Positions 40,647 through 50,086 of a DNA stretch of 64,000 bases are shown here, in pieces. Position 1 is the first letter of the stretch, and the number at the start of each line of letters is the position of its first letter. This stretch comes from Lachnospiraceae bacterium. Lineage in GTDB: Bacteria; Bacillota; Clostridia; Lachnospirales; Lachnospiraceae. The stretch covers positions 1 to 64,000 of the forward strand of contig JAAUZD010000022.1 in assembly GCA_014804785.1 (NCBI GenBank). The letters are read 5' to 3'. A model generated the notes under the pieces. That model worked only from the letters and a program-made list of their open reading frames with translations. It was not told where the DNA came from and made no database searches. The position numbers and the translations under genes are program-made.

Positions 40647-42374
40647 ATGTGGAAATATATCAGAAAATATTTAGGGTTTGCTATTCTTGCAGCATTGTTT
40701 ATGATAGGTGATGTTATGATGGATCTGATCCAGCCAGGGCTGATGCAGCAGATTGTAGATAACGGAGTACTTGGATTAGAAAATGGCGGCATCGGAGATT
40801 TGAATCTGGTCTGGCGTTTAGGAATCCAGATGATCTTGCTTGTTCTATTCGGCGGTTTTTGCGGATCGATGAACAATGTATTTGTACATATGTCAGGACA
40901 AAATATTGGAAATGAGATGCGCAAGGACTGCTTCCGCAATATCATGACATTTTCCTTCCCACAGATGGACAGATTTAGTACGGGTTCTCTTGTGACAAGG
41001 GTGACCAATGATATTACACAGGTGCAGAATTTCATATCCCTGTTCGTGCGGGGCATGATTCGTACCTCTTTTTTGACTTTTGGAAGCATGTATTTTATGT
41101 TCCGCCTGAACAAGACCTTTGGGAGTATAGTGTTGTGTGCTTTTCCATTTATTGCAGGATGTATAGTGCTGTGCCTGTGGAAAGCAAATCCATTTTTTTC
41201 AAGATTACAGGCACAGCTTGATGCCATCAATGGTATTATGCAGGAGGATATCTCTGGTATCCGTATCATCAAAGCCTGCGTACGCGAGATTTATGAAAAG
41301 CTGCGTTTTGGAAAAGCAAATGATGAATTGATCAAAACACAGCTTAAAGTGCTTACTATTTTTGCCTTTATGAATCCAATTGTCAATGCATTAATGTATT
41401 TGACAGTGGCGGTAATTCTGCTTGCGGGTTCTTTTGAGGTGGGAAGCGGTGCGACGACTCCTGGTGCTGTGATGGCGGCAATCACTTATGCAACACAGCT
41501 TCTCAATGGGGTTTTGATGCTTGTGATGCTGTTTCAGAGTATTTCAAGAGGATACGCTTCATGGAAACGAGTGAAAGAAGTGCTGTACAGCGAACCGGAG
41601 CTTAAGGATGGATCTTTTGATAAAGATACAGACTGCCATGGAATGATTGAATTTAGGGATGTTTCCTTTTCCTATCCCGGTTCAGGGCAATTTGTCTTTG
41701 AACATATTAATCTGAAGATACAACCAGGTGAGACGATTGCCATTATGGGGGCAACGGGATGTGGAAAAAGTTCCCTTGTCAATCTGATTCCCCGTTTTTA
41801 TGATGCGACTTCTGGTACAGTTCTGGTTAATGGAGTGGATGTGAAAGAATACAGGCAGAAGTTCCTGAGGGAGAAAATTGCCATTGTGCTGCAAAAAAGT
41901 GAGTTATTCAGTGCAACAATCGGGGAAAACATTGCATGGGGAAAGCTGGATGCCGAAGAGGATGAAATCAGAGCTGCGGCGGTGGCTGCGCAGGCGCATG
42001 AGTTTATATCTTCCATGACCGGAGAATATGATTCGCCTGTCGCAGAGCGTGGCATGAGTTTGTCTGGTGGGCAGAAGCAGAGGATTTCAATTGCAAGAGC
42101 AGTCATAAAATCCGCAGAAATATTGATTTTCGATGATTCCACTAGTGCGTTAGATTTGAAAACAGAGGCGGATCTGTATGAGGCGCTGCAAAAATTTCAT
42201 CCGGAAAGTACAAAAATTATCGTAGCACAGCGTATCGCATCGGTACGCAGGGCAGACCGGATCGTCGTTATGGATCATGGAAAGATAGCTGCTGTTGGGA
42301 CACATGAAGAACTTTGGAAAACCTGTGCAATTTATCAGGATATCTACCATTCCCAAATCGGAGAGGAGGGGTGA
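40647..42374 (+). CDS. ABC exporter half-transporter (second heterodimer, subunit 1)
   Basis: A 575-aa exporter: six membrane helices (about 1-310), then an ATPase with Walker A GATGCGKSS, signature LSGGQKQRISIARAVI, Walker B ILIFDDSTSALD and IVAQRIASV. As in the 31377 product, the catalytic Glu is Asp and the switch His is Gln, indicating the degenerate subunit. It precedes the consensus partner by 2 bp. It belongs to the same type of heterodimer as 31377/33115 but is a different pair. Drug or peptide export is inferred. Confidence 0.92.
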   Translation: MWKYIRKYLGFAILAALFMIGDVMMDLIQPGLMQQIVDNGVLGLENGGIGDLNLVWRLGIQMILLVLFGGFCGSMNNVFVHMSGQNIGNEMRKDCFRNIMTFSFPQMDRFSTGSLVTRVTNDITQVQNFISLFVRGMIRTSFLTFGSMYFMFRLNKTFGSIVLCAFPFIAGCIVLCLWKANPFFSRLQAQLDAINGIMQEDISGIRIIKACVREIYEKLRFGKANDELIKTQLKVLTIFAFMNPIVNALMYLTVAVILLAGSFEVGSGATTPGAVMAAITYATQLLNGVLMLVMLFQSISRGYASWKRVKEVLYSEPELKDGSFDKDTDCHGMIEFRDVSFSYPGSGQFVFEHINLKIQPGETIAIMGATGCGKSSLVNLIPRFYDATSGTVLVNGVDVKEYRQKFLREKIAIVLQKSELFSATIGENIAWGKLDAEEDEIRAAAVAAQAHEFISSMTGEYDSPVAERGMSLSGGQKQRISIARAVIKSAEILIFDDSTSALDLKTEADLYEALQKFHPESTKIIVAQRIASVRRADRIVVMDHGKIAAVGTHEELWKTCAIYQDIYHSQIGEEG

Positions 42375-42376
42375 TT

Positions 42377-44197
42377 ATGTCTGAAAAAAAAGAACAAAAA
42401 ATTTTAGAACACAATATTCCAGGTACAATAAACCGGGGACAACAGTTTGCGGAAGTGCAGCATGCCCAAAATTCAGGTGCGGCGCTGAAGCGTATCGAGA
42501 CATATTTCGCAAAGGAGAAAATGATGGTATCCGCTATGCTTGCGGCTGTCATTTTCGGAACATTGTGCGGTGTATATGCGCCAAGCCTGCAAAGTGATGC
42601 GATTGACATCATTGCAAAGAACAAAAACGGAAATCTTTCCGCAACGCTTATTTTGATGGCAGTTGTCTATTTGCTTTACAGTGTAGGACAGTTATTACAG
42701 GGACTGATCAGCGCAAAGCTGAGTCAGAGGATCGTCAAACGAATGAGGGAAGAACTCTTCGGAAAGATGATGGATCTGCCAATCCGGTATCTGGACACAC
42801 ATTCCCATGGCGATGTGATGAGCCGCATGACAAATGACATTGAAAATATTTCGACAACAGTGTCGCAGTCGCTTCCCTCATTGTTTTCCGGCGTACTTAC
42901 GATTATTGGGACAGTTTCCATTATGCTGTGGTACTGCTGGCAGTTAGCGCTGCTGAGTTTTGCTACGATGATTCTGACAGTCTTTGCTACAAAGTTCCTT
43001 TCAAAGAAAGTGCGCAAATTTTCGCGCAGGCGGCAGATGCTGCTGGGGCAGCTGAATGGCACAGTGGAGGAAATGGTGTCGGGATATCGCACGGTAGTTG
43101 CCTACAACCACCAGGAGGTTACAGCCTTAGAGTTTTGTCAGACTTCAGATTCTCTTACAAAAGCGGGAATCAGGACGGATGTTTTCAGCGGTGTCATGGG
43201 ACCGGTCATGAACTGTATTGGAAACATTGGTTTTGTCATCATTGCTGTTTTCGGAGGATATTTCGCTGTAAATGGAATCATTTCGGTAGGCGTGATTTCA
43301 GCATTTATTGTCTATGCAAAGCAGTTCAGCCGTCCAATCAATGAGATCGCGCAGGTCTATGGTCAGCTGCAGACTGCTGTTGCCGGTGCAGAGCGTGTTT
43401 TTATGGTACTTGATGAAAACAACGAGGACAAAGAAGGAAAGGATATCAGGAAGTCGGAAAAAGCAGAGGTTACTTTCCGGAACGTGCAGTTTTCTTATGA
43501 ACCGGATAGTCCGGTGATTAAAGACTTTACACTGACAGTTCCATCGGGCAAAAAAGTCGCGCTTGTAGGTGCAACAGGAAGCGGAAAGACCACAGTTGTG
43601 AACCTGCTTATGCGCTTTTATGATATTGACAGCGGGGAAATTCTTATCAATCAACAAAATATAAAGGATGTTTCAAGGGAGTCTCTGCGCAAAAATGTTG
43701 CCATTGTATTGCAGGATACCGTTCTGTTCTCGGATACGGTCTTAAATAATCTGAAATATGGGAAAGCTGATGCCGGATTTTCCGAAATTGAGACAGCTGT
43801 AGAAATGAGTCGATGCAAAGAGATGATTGAGATGCTGCCCCAGGGATATGACACCGTCCTAAGCGAAGCAGGCGGAAATGTAAGCCAGGGACAGCGTCAG
43901 CTCCTTGCAATTGCCCGCGCGTTTGTGGCGGATCCCCAGATCCTGATTTTGGACGAAGCAACTTCCAATGTGGATACCCGTACGGAAAAAGCCATTCAGG
44001 ATGCCATGCATCTGGTCATGCAAAACCGTACCAGTATCGTGATTGCACATCGTCTTTCGACAATCCGTGATGCGGATATCATTGTCGTGATGGATCACGG
44101 CAGGATTGTGGAAAGCGGAGATCATGATACATTGTTATCACAGAAGGGAAAGTATTATGAACTGTATATGACGCAATATGCAGGAATTGCCATATGA
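42377..44197 (+). CDS. ABC exporter half-transporter (second heterodimer, subunit 2)
   Basis: A 606-aa exporter with Walker A GATGSGKTT, signature NVSQGQRQLLAIARAF, consensus Walker B ILILDEATSNVDT and switch IAHRLSTI. The ATG at 42377 follows GGAGGGG. The N-terminal polar extension (about 60 residues) precedes the first membrane helix. With the 40647 product it should form a heterodimeric multidrug-type exporter. Together with the MATE gene upstream this makes a compact efflux cluster. Confidence 0.92.
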   Translation: MSEKKEQKILEHNIPGTINRGQQFAEVQHAQNSGAALKRIETYFAKEKMMVSAMLAAVIFGTLCGVYAPSLQSDAIDIIAKNKNGNLSATLILMAVVYLLYSVGQLLQGLISAKLSQRIVKRMREELFGKMMDLPIRYLDTHSHGDVMSRMTNDIENISTTVSQSLPSLFSGVLTIIGTVSIMLWYCWQLALLSFATMILTVFATKFLSKKVRKFSRRRQMLLGQLNGTVEEMVSGYRTVVAYNHQEVTALEFCQTSDSLTKAGIRTDVFSGVMGPVMNCIGNIGFVIIAVFGGYFAVNGIISVGVISAFIVYAKQFSRPINEIAQVYGQLQTAVAGAERVFMVLDENNEDKEGKDIRKSEKAEVTFRNVQFSYEPDSPVIKDFTLTVPSGKKVALVGATGSGKTTVVNLLMRFYDIDSGEILINQQNIKDVSRESLRKNVAIVLQDTVLFSDTVLNNLKYGKADAGFSEIETAVEMSRCKEMIEMLPQGYDTVLSEAGGNVSQGQRQLLAIARAFVADPQILILDEATSNVDTRTEKAIQDAMHLVMQNRTSIVIAHRLSTIRDADIIVVMDHGRIVESGDHDTLLSQKGKYYELYMTQYAGIAI

Positions 44198-44319
44198 GTA
44201 GCTGGTCAGCCTGAAAGTCGCTTTTCTTTCTTGTCCCGATATGCTAGAATACACTTTGGATGAAAAAGCAGATATGTTGCCGGTGATTTTATCAAGATTA
44301 CGAAGGAAAGGAAGAAAAA

Positions 44320-44793
44320 ATGTCAATAGAAAGAGTAAAAGCATATTTTGGGAAATATGGAATGGAAGAAAGGATTCAGGAATTGGATGTATCCAGCGCG
44401 ACGGTGGAACTTGCTGCAGCAGCGTTGCACTGTGAGCCGCAAAGGATAGCGAAGACGCTTTCCTTTATGGTAGATGGTCATGCGATATTGGTGGTGGCAG
44501 CAGGGGATGCAAAAATCGACAATTCTAAATACAAAGTGCAGTTTGCCGCGAAAGCAAAGATGCTTACACCGGAGGAGGTGGAGACGTTGGTCGGTCATGC
44601 CGTAGGCGGCGTATGCCCATTTGCGGTCAATGAGGGCGTGGATGCGTATCTGGATGTATCTTTGAAACGATTTGACACCGTTTTTCCTGCCTGTGGAAGT
44701 TCTAACAGTGCAATTGAACTTACAATCCCTGAACTGGAGGAGTACTCCGGATATGTAGGCTGGGTGGATGTCTGCAAAGGGTATGAAAGCTGA
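44320..44793 (+). CDS. YbaK/ProX-type aminoacyl-tRNA deacylase
   Basis: A 157-aa single-domain protein: MSIERVKAYFGKYGMEERIQELD, AAALHCEPQRIAKTLSFMVDGHAILVVAAGDAKIDNSKYK, then VGHAVGGVCPFAV and CGSSNSAIELTIPEL. These are the YbaK fold motifs (K in RIAKTL; GxxxGxxxPF; CGSxNxxI). It hydrolyses mischarged Cys- or Ala-tRNA in trans, or acts as an INS-domain relative. AAAGGAAG precedes the ATG. It stands alone after the exporter cluster. Confidence 0.9.
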   Translation: MSIERVKAYFGKYGMEERIQELDVSSATVELAAAALHCEPQRIAKTLSFMVDGHAILVVAAGDAKIDNSKYKVQFAAKAKMLTPEEVETLVGHAVGGVCPFAVNEGVDAYLDVSLKRFDTVFPACGSSNSAIELTIPELEEYSGYVGWVDVCKGYES

Positions 44794-44833
44794 ATCGTAA
44801 GGAAAAGATCGGGTTTGGGAGGACAGGAAACAG

Positions 44834-46150
44834 ATGGAAAAGCAAGTCGATTATACGTTAGATGGAAATAAGAAAAAGAAGGGAACATTCAGCATTGCCG
44901 TGACGGGCATAGTTATTTTAGCGGTCAGTATGCTTGTTTCATGCGGATATAAGCAAGGTGAGTCAGAGAAATCCGGCTCACCTGTTTTAGAAGATGGTGA
45001 GTCGTCCGATGTTGCCCCTGCAGATGGTTCTGAAATACCGGAAGATTACGAGATGGCTGGAACTTCAGAAGAGGCAGACCTGGGGCAGACACAGCAGGTT
45101 TTTGATTATAACCATGAATATAATGAAATGATCCGCTGCTGCGAAGGAGATGTCTATCTGGCAAGAGAGGACGGAATCTATCGCATAAAAGGAGGAGAAG
45201 GGGAAGAAGAACTTATTTATGAAAATTCCCATAAGGCAAGGCGGGGGATGGAACTGTATGAGGATTTCCTTTATTTTTGCGGCTCCGCACCAAGAGGAGA
45301 AGAGCAGGCGGCGACCGTCTACCGGATGGATCTGGAGACACTTGAGGTAAATGATGCGCTTGCCGCTTTTAGCCAGAAGTTTGATATTTTGTACGGCATA
45401 TCCATTTATGAGAGCAAATTGTATGTGTCGATGGGATATGGACAGAAAATCGGTTTTGAACTGGATCAGGATGGTGAGATTGCCGGTCAGCTGGATGAAA
45501 TGGCAGATGATTTTCTCTATAGAGAGTACAATGATTATATGGAACTGGAATTGCAGAGATGGAATGCACAATCTGAAGAGGAATACTGGAAGTTCACAGA
45601 GGAGACAGTAAAGAGATATCAGGCGGTGATAGATGTTGCTTCCTGCAAGAAAATGCTGCAGGGAAAGCAGGTGGTCAGCCAGTATAAAGATGAATTATTA
45701 AGTAGTGTTTTTCTGGAAGATGAGAGTGGGAATTATGAGCATTTATGCGACGTTGCGGGTAATCCGCTCATTGTAACAGAAACGGGAATATATTATGCGG
45801 CGAATGAAGCGGGGGATATCTGGTATGTGGACTATGAAACAAAGCTTCCCCAGCCCTTTTTTGAAAAAGACCCGGAGGAATGGGAAGAAATTCTTCTGGC
45901 AAACTATGATGCTGATTATATTTATCTGCTAAGAAGCAGACGTACCGGCATGGACGAACAGGAGAATCCTGTGATTGAACGGTGCCTGATCCGTGTTTCA
46001 AGACAGAACGGTGAAGGAGAAGAGGTTTACCGGTTTGAAGATGGACTGAATATTTTTGGACCGCTTGGACTATATAGACATTGCGGAGTATATGGCAGTA
46101 ACATGTACTTTGAAAATCATGAAACGATAAATCTTAACCTGTCCTCTTAA
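44834..46150 (+). CDS. Uncharacterised lipoprotein, possible beta-propeller (DUF5050-like)
   Basis: A 438-aa protein whose N-terminus has 20 polar residues, then a hydrophobic segment ending LVSCG (TFSIAVTGIVILAVSMLVSCG), a probable lipobox with an unusually long n-region. A low-complexity Glu/Ser/Pro linker follows. The rest contains repeated blade-like strands (GDVYLAREDGIYRIKGG, DFLYFCGSA, TVYRMDLETLEV, YYAANEAGDIWYVDYETK), reminiscent of DUF5050/propeller domains. No enzyme motif. Probably anchored outside the membrane. A terminator follows at 46186. Confidence 0.7.
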   Translation: MEKQVDYTLDGNKKKKGTFSIAVTGIVILAVSMLVSCGYKQGESEKSGSPVLEDGESSDVAPADGSEIPEDYEMAGTSEEADLGQTQQVFDYNHEYNEMIRCCEGDVYLAREDGIYRIKGGEGEEELIYENSHKARRGMELYEDFLYFCGSAPRGEEQAATVYRMDLETLEVNDALAAFSQKFDILYGISIYESKLYVSMGYGQKIGFELDQDGEIAGQLDEMADDFLYREYNDYMELELQRWNAQSEEEYWKFTEETVKRYQAVIDVASCKKMLQGKQVVSQYKDELLSSVFLEDESGNYEHLCDVAGNPLIVTETGIYYAANEAGDIWYVDYETKLPQPFFEKDPEEWEEILLANYDADYIYLLRSRRTGMDEQENPVIERCLIRVSRQNGEGEEVYRFEDGLNIFGPLGLYRHCGVYGSNMYFENHETINLNLSS

Positions 46151-46185
46151 ATTTAGCGCGAAAAGAATTTTCATTCTTTTCTTAT

Positions 46186-46213
46186 ACACGGAGTTGGCGC
46201 TCCGTGTTTTTTT
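46186..46213 (+). terminator. Intrinsic terminator
   Basis: ACACGGAG-TTGGCG-CTCCGTGT followed by TTTTTTT. A second A/T-rich hairpin, AAAAGAAT/ATTCTTTT, lies just upstream (46161-46180). Confidence 0.85.
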
Positions 46214-46250
46214 ATTGAAAAAATTATATTATTTTGCGAAATTATACATG

Positions 46251-46280
46251 AAATGATGCCAAAATGATGCAGAAATGATG
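46251..46280. promoter_or_regulatory. Three 11-bp-phased direct repeats
   Basis: AAATGATG occurs at 46251, 46262 and 46273, exactly one helical turn apart, with TGATGCATC following. It lies about 100 bp upstream of the 46375 gene and resembles an OmpR-type operator; no regulator is adjacent. Confidence 0.4.
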
Positions 46281-46374
46281 ATGTTTTGATGCATCGATAT
46301 TTTATGATGTTATCATTGGAATAATTTTGTGTTTTATTATGAGGCATTATTAGGTTACAGAAGGAAAGAAAGGC

Positions 46375-48618
46375 ATGGTTTGGAAAATGAAATCTATAGA
46401 AGGATGGCAAAGAGGAAGAAGGATAAAGGTTGTAGGTTTGCTATTGGCGATTGCTATAGGGATTACACAGACAGGATGCAACAGGCAGAGTTTGTCAAGC
46501 TTTGAGGCGGACAGCAGTATAGGCGCCGGGGAGGAGGCGGAAAGTCAGCAGGGCAACAATCAGGAAGCGAGTGAAGAGGAATCAGAGATAACTTTAAAGG
46601 ATATACCGGATATGCCAGTGGAGGTGGAACCGGTAAGGAAGGTGCGTACAGGAAATCTGGAACTTACACATGCAGATTTTAAGCTTACCATCAGGGACTG
46701 GGATGTAGGAAAGTATACAGAGGTTTCGATTGGAAGTCTTGTACTTAAAATTCCTTTCGGCTGGAAAATAGAACAGCGTGTATCAGAAGAAGGCGTGAAG
46801 CAGTATATTCTGATGGATATTCATTCTGAATGTGCAAATGAGGAAATAGAAGAGCATAGAGGCGGTTATGAGCATGAAATCATAATCACTCCCTATGAAA
46901 TAAATCAGATGCCGGAATTGACCTTGCAGTTGGCGGCAGAAATGAAAGTGTTTTTTCATGTGCCGATTTTGTGTGGGGTAAAGGGGGCAGGGAAAACCGA
47001 AGAGATAGAAGGCTGTTGGATGTATGGTGAAAACAGAGATGCCATGGAAATGGAATACTTCATTTTTTTAGAAAATGATGCAGGAGAAAAAGAACTGTTT
47101 CAAGTTAGGGAAGGAAACAGTTACGTCACCGCTTATCAAAATGACGTGGAAAATTTTAGAGATTTTTTGGATAAGAATCTGGTAAAGGAGGAGGGAGGCA
47201 AAGATGTGGTGAATCTAAACCGCTTATCAGAGATGGAATTTTATTTTCTATTAAATGAAAAAACAGACGATTCCTTGCTTGCGGTAATTCGGCAGATAAC
47301 TGACGAAATAGCGGTGTATCGGACGGGAGATTACCAGAATGCGTTGTCGATGCAGATAGTAGATACAAAGCGATATCCGGCATATTTCCAAATCGCGGAT
47401 CTCAATCAGGACGGATATGAAGATATTTTATGTAATTACTGGCAGCTTGATGCAGTGAATTCTTATGATGGTGAGATAGAGGGATATTTGTGGGAGCAAG
47501 AGAGTGGCTCCTTTACATATGCTGTTGACAGACAGCTGTTTGGGATGAGTCCGGCTGCCTGGGAAAGCAGGGAAAAGGAGTCACGGCTGCAAGGAGATAA
47601 ACAAATACCGCAAGACCTGCTAGATTATCTATCGGAGCCTTTATTAAACAACAAGGATGAAATGGGAGATATCATGCTTCCGTTGGTTTCAGGCAGGAAG
47701 CTTGATATAGAAGAAGTGAAGGAACTTTCCAAAGAAAACAGAGATATAAAGAATGAGTTTCTGGTAATTGCATCCAATATGTTATATGCTGAAGAGTGGT
47801 TTAAAGTGGACGCGGATAATGATGGAATCGAGGACATTTTTCTCCGTGAATATCCGGGAGGAAGTCTGGGAAATGTATTTTTTTGCCTTTTTAAGGGAAC
47901 AGAAGAAGGAAAGTATAGTTTGACCTCCAGGGAAGAAGGACTGAAAATGGAATTTGCTTTTATAAACTGGGAAGAGAAAAACTATCTTGCAAGGACAACC
48001 TGTGAGTTTACCAATAAGTGTGTTGACGGAATCAGTTTGGGGTATTACGAGGATGGAAAGTATCAAGGAGGAATAAAGCTGCACATAACAGCTAAAGAAG
48101 GGGTCAATGCACGCAGTATTTCGACTTCTTATCTGGAAAAAGAAGAATACAGTAGTCTTGCGTCTTCAATTGAAACGTTTGCTGGTAAGTATCAGTCTGG
48201 TGAGAGAGTGCCCTGCGGAACGGCAGAGGAAAATAAAGATGGTAATTATAGACGAAGCAGCGATATCAACAATGACGGCGAAATGGAGGAGTACAATGTA
48301 TCTCTTTGGCAGACGGACAATTATTATACGGTGGACCATCTGAATTTTGAAGCAAAAGAGGAGGAAATAAACAATCAGGTTTATGATTTGATGAGGGAGG
48401 ATGATGTCAGTGGGATTTTCATGAATTTGTGGGTGGATGAAACAGACTATGGAAATATAATCTATGCATTATATGAGGATGGGCTATATGATTTCCATAT
48501 CTGCGGATATCTACTTACGGAGGCAGAAAGCAGGAAACTATTGCAGGTGGATTGTTATGTTCAGACAGAGATAACGTATCATAGCATAAATACCCATGAG
48601 AACTGGTTAAATTTATAA
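46375..48618 (+). CDS. Large lipoprotein with FG-GAP/calcium-binding-like repeats
   Basis: A 747-aa protein with a lipoprotein signal (RRIKVVGLLLAIAIGITQTGC, lipid Cys35) and an acidic linker. Three DxNxDGxxD loops are seen: IADLNQDGYEDILCNYW, VDADNDGIEDIFLREY and SDINNDGEMEEYNVSLW. These are typical of VCBS/FG-GAP propellers that bind calcium. The N-terminal part (SIGSLVLKIPFGWKIEQR) may be a separate beta domain. No enzymatic motif. It is likely displayed outside the membrane. Its own promoter region has 11-bp direct repeats. Confidence 0.72.
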   Translation: MVWKMKSIEGWQRGRRIKVVGLLLAIAIGITQTGCNRQSLSSFEADSSIGAGEEAESQQGNNQEASEEESEITLKDIPDMPVEVEPVRKVRTGNLELTHADFKLTIRDWDVGKYTEVSIGSLVLKIPFGWKIEQRVSEEGVKQYILMDIHSECANEEIEEHRGGYEHEIIITPYEINQMPELTLQLAAEMKVFFHVPILCGVKGAGKTEEIEGCWMYGENRDAMEMEYFIFLENDAGEKELFQVREGNSYVTAYQNDVENFRDFLDKNLVKEEGGKDVVNLNRLSEMEFYFLLNEKTDDSLLAVIRQITDEIAVYRTGDYQNALSMQIVDTKRYPAYFQIADLNQDGYEDILCNYWQLDAVNSYDGEIEGYLWEQESGSFTYAVDRQLFGMSPAAWESREKESRLQGDKQIPQDLLDYLSEPLLNNKDEMGDIMLPLVSGRKLDIEEVKELSKENRDIKNEFLVIASNMLYAEEWFKVDADNDGIEDIFLREYPGGSLGNVFFCLFKGTEEGKYSLTSREEGLKMEFAFINWEEKNYLARTTCEFTNKCVDGISLGYYEDGKYQGGIKLHITAKEGVNARSISTSYLEKEEYSSLASSIETFAGKYQSGERVPCGTAEENKDGNYRRSSDINNDGEMEEYNVSLWQTDNYYTVDHLNFEAKEEEINNQVYDLMREDDVSGIFMNLWVDETDYGNIIYALYEDGLYDFHICGYLLTEAESRKLLQVDCYVQTEITYHSINTHENWLNL

Positions 48619-48764
48619 TTTTCTAAAAATATTTTTTTGAAATTGCTATCTTGTGACTTCCCTAAATTGAATCTTCATGCTGTAGGGTTAAGATAACTTT
48701 TCACTTTTTCGATATATAAGGAAACTGTCGTGAAGTACGAGGCGAAATTAAGGAGGAACTTTAA

Positions 48765-49874
48765 ATGTCAACATCAGGAACTGGAACTATCGGCACAATA
48801 GGAACAGATTACCATAAGTACCAGAAGTCAGAGGAAAATATTCTTTTTAGGTCATATTCCTACCAGAACGGTAAAGGACAGGAAAAAGTATATTATGCGA
48901 AGGATTGTGTGGAATTGTCACTGGATTCTCATACAATACCTATCAGTTCAGATAATTATGAAGAAGTCAAAAACATGTTAAAAACGCAAAGCAGTGGAAA
49001 AATTGCTTCTATTGGCAATAGGATGTTTAGTGAGACTTACGAAGTGATGCAGGACTATTATAATGGTAGACTGAGTTGCGAAGAAGTAAAAAATATCTTT
49101 AAAGAATATTTTTATCACGCTATGGGAACGACCTTAGAGGAGCGGGAAGAGTGCGGTACACAAGAAGCATCGATGAATAATAACTATATCAGACAGTTTG
49201 CCACAAACTTTCTTTCAGGGCTGTATGAATATTTCAGCAGGGCGAATACGAGAAATGCATGTGCACAGAATATGGAGGAAGGAAAAAGACTGATGGAAAG
49301 TAATGGGATGAGCTGGAACGGAACCTATTACTATAATGCAGACTGGTATTATGCGTGTGAGGAGATGCAGGAGTTGTTTAGAGAAACAGCAAACGAACTG
49401 GCGGACGAATACGGCGCTGAGCATGTAGATTTCAAATATGTGGAGCAAAATACGAAATTCACTTTAGACGGAGGGATTACCTATAATGGTGTATGGGATT
49501 CCATAGAATGGCAGATTAACCATGACAGAGCAATCGGCGGCAGCTTTTTGGACGCTAATATGGCTCCGCCGAAAGGATTTGTGTATTGCAGCACTGCATA
49601 TTGGGATGGGAAAAATGAGTTGGATGGAATTATAGATGACATCACCAAGAAGAAAGCAGGTTATGCATCTATGATGTTTCTCATGGCAGCAGTAAGAAAC
49701 ACAGATGCGAAAACAAGCCTGCTGCTTGACCAGAAGAATTACCATAGCGCCAGCGATTGGAAGGAAAATAGTACATATAACGATGCGATTGCTTTTCTTA
49801 AAAATTTTAATATTAACTGGAATTTTAGAGGAAACCGTATGGAGTTTTTGTGCATGAGGAGTTTTTTACACTGA
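48765..49874 (+). CDS. Uncharacterised protein, paralogue of the 6523-7548 product
   Basis: A 369-aa protein with no membrane segment. The N-terminus MSTSGTGTIGTIGTDYHKYQ is glycine-rich and similar in style to MSVSGIGAAGYP at 11355/12048. The body aligns with the 6523 product (CVELSLDSHTIPISSDNY, YYNADWYYACEE, FTLDGGITYNG, MAPPKGF). It therefore joins a glycine-rich start to the other family's body. AAGGAGGAAC precedes the ATG, and an upstream TTTTCAC plus CGATATATAAGG recall the LytTR operon promoter. Function unknown; co-regulation with the LytTR system is possible. Confidence 0.75.
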   Translation: MSTSGTGTIGTIGTDYHKYQKSEENILFRSYSYQNGKGQEKVYYAKDCVELSLDSHTIPISSDNYEEVKNMLKTQSSGKIASIGNRMFSETYEVMQDYYNGRLSCEEVKNIFKEYFYHAMGTTLEEREECGTQEASMNNNYIRQFATNFLSGLYEYFSRANTRNACAQNMEEGKRLMESNGMSWNGTYYYNADWYYACEEMQELFRETANELADEYGAEHVDFKYVEQNTKFTLDGGITYNGVWDSIEWQINHDRAIGGSFLDANMAPPKGFVYCSTAYWDGKNELDGIIDDITKKKAGYASMMFLMAAVRNTDAKTSLLLDQKNYHSASDWKENSTYNDAIAFLKNFNINWNFRGNRMEFLCMRSFLH

Positions 49875-49897
49875 CTAGCGTGACGCTCTGAGAGGAT

Positions 49898-49927
49898 AAA
49901 TAATTAGGCGTCGCCGCCTAATTATTT
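49898..49927. terminator. Bidirectional hairpin after the 48765 gene
   Basis: AAATAATTAGGCG-TCGC-CGCCTAATTATTT, 13-bp perfect stem. A/T-rich arms can act as a terminator on both strands. Confidence 0.7.
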
Positions 49928-50007
49928 ACCTATCCTGTGCGGACTCATGGCTACCCCATGAAAAATAACGCGATTTGTCGATTCCAAAATGTGAGAATGA
50001 GTCATTG

Positions 50008-50036
50008 TTGACAAAAAAGAATAAATATCATATTAT
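50008..50036 (+). promoter_or_regulatory. Promoter of the osmoprotectant operon
   Basis: TTGACA (50008-50013), 17-bp spacer, TATTAT (50031-50036), 50 bp upstream of the permease start. Confidence 0.75.
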
Positions 50037-50086
50037 TAGTAAAGACAGAACATCCGTTCTGAATACATACAAAAGAGGTACATAGC

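Noticed and set aside
31377..44197. Walker B aspartate in 31377 and 40647 as inactivating mutations
   Set aside because: Both exporters have a consensus partner next door; asymmetric degenerate sites are normal for heterodimeric exporters.
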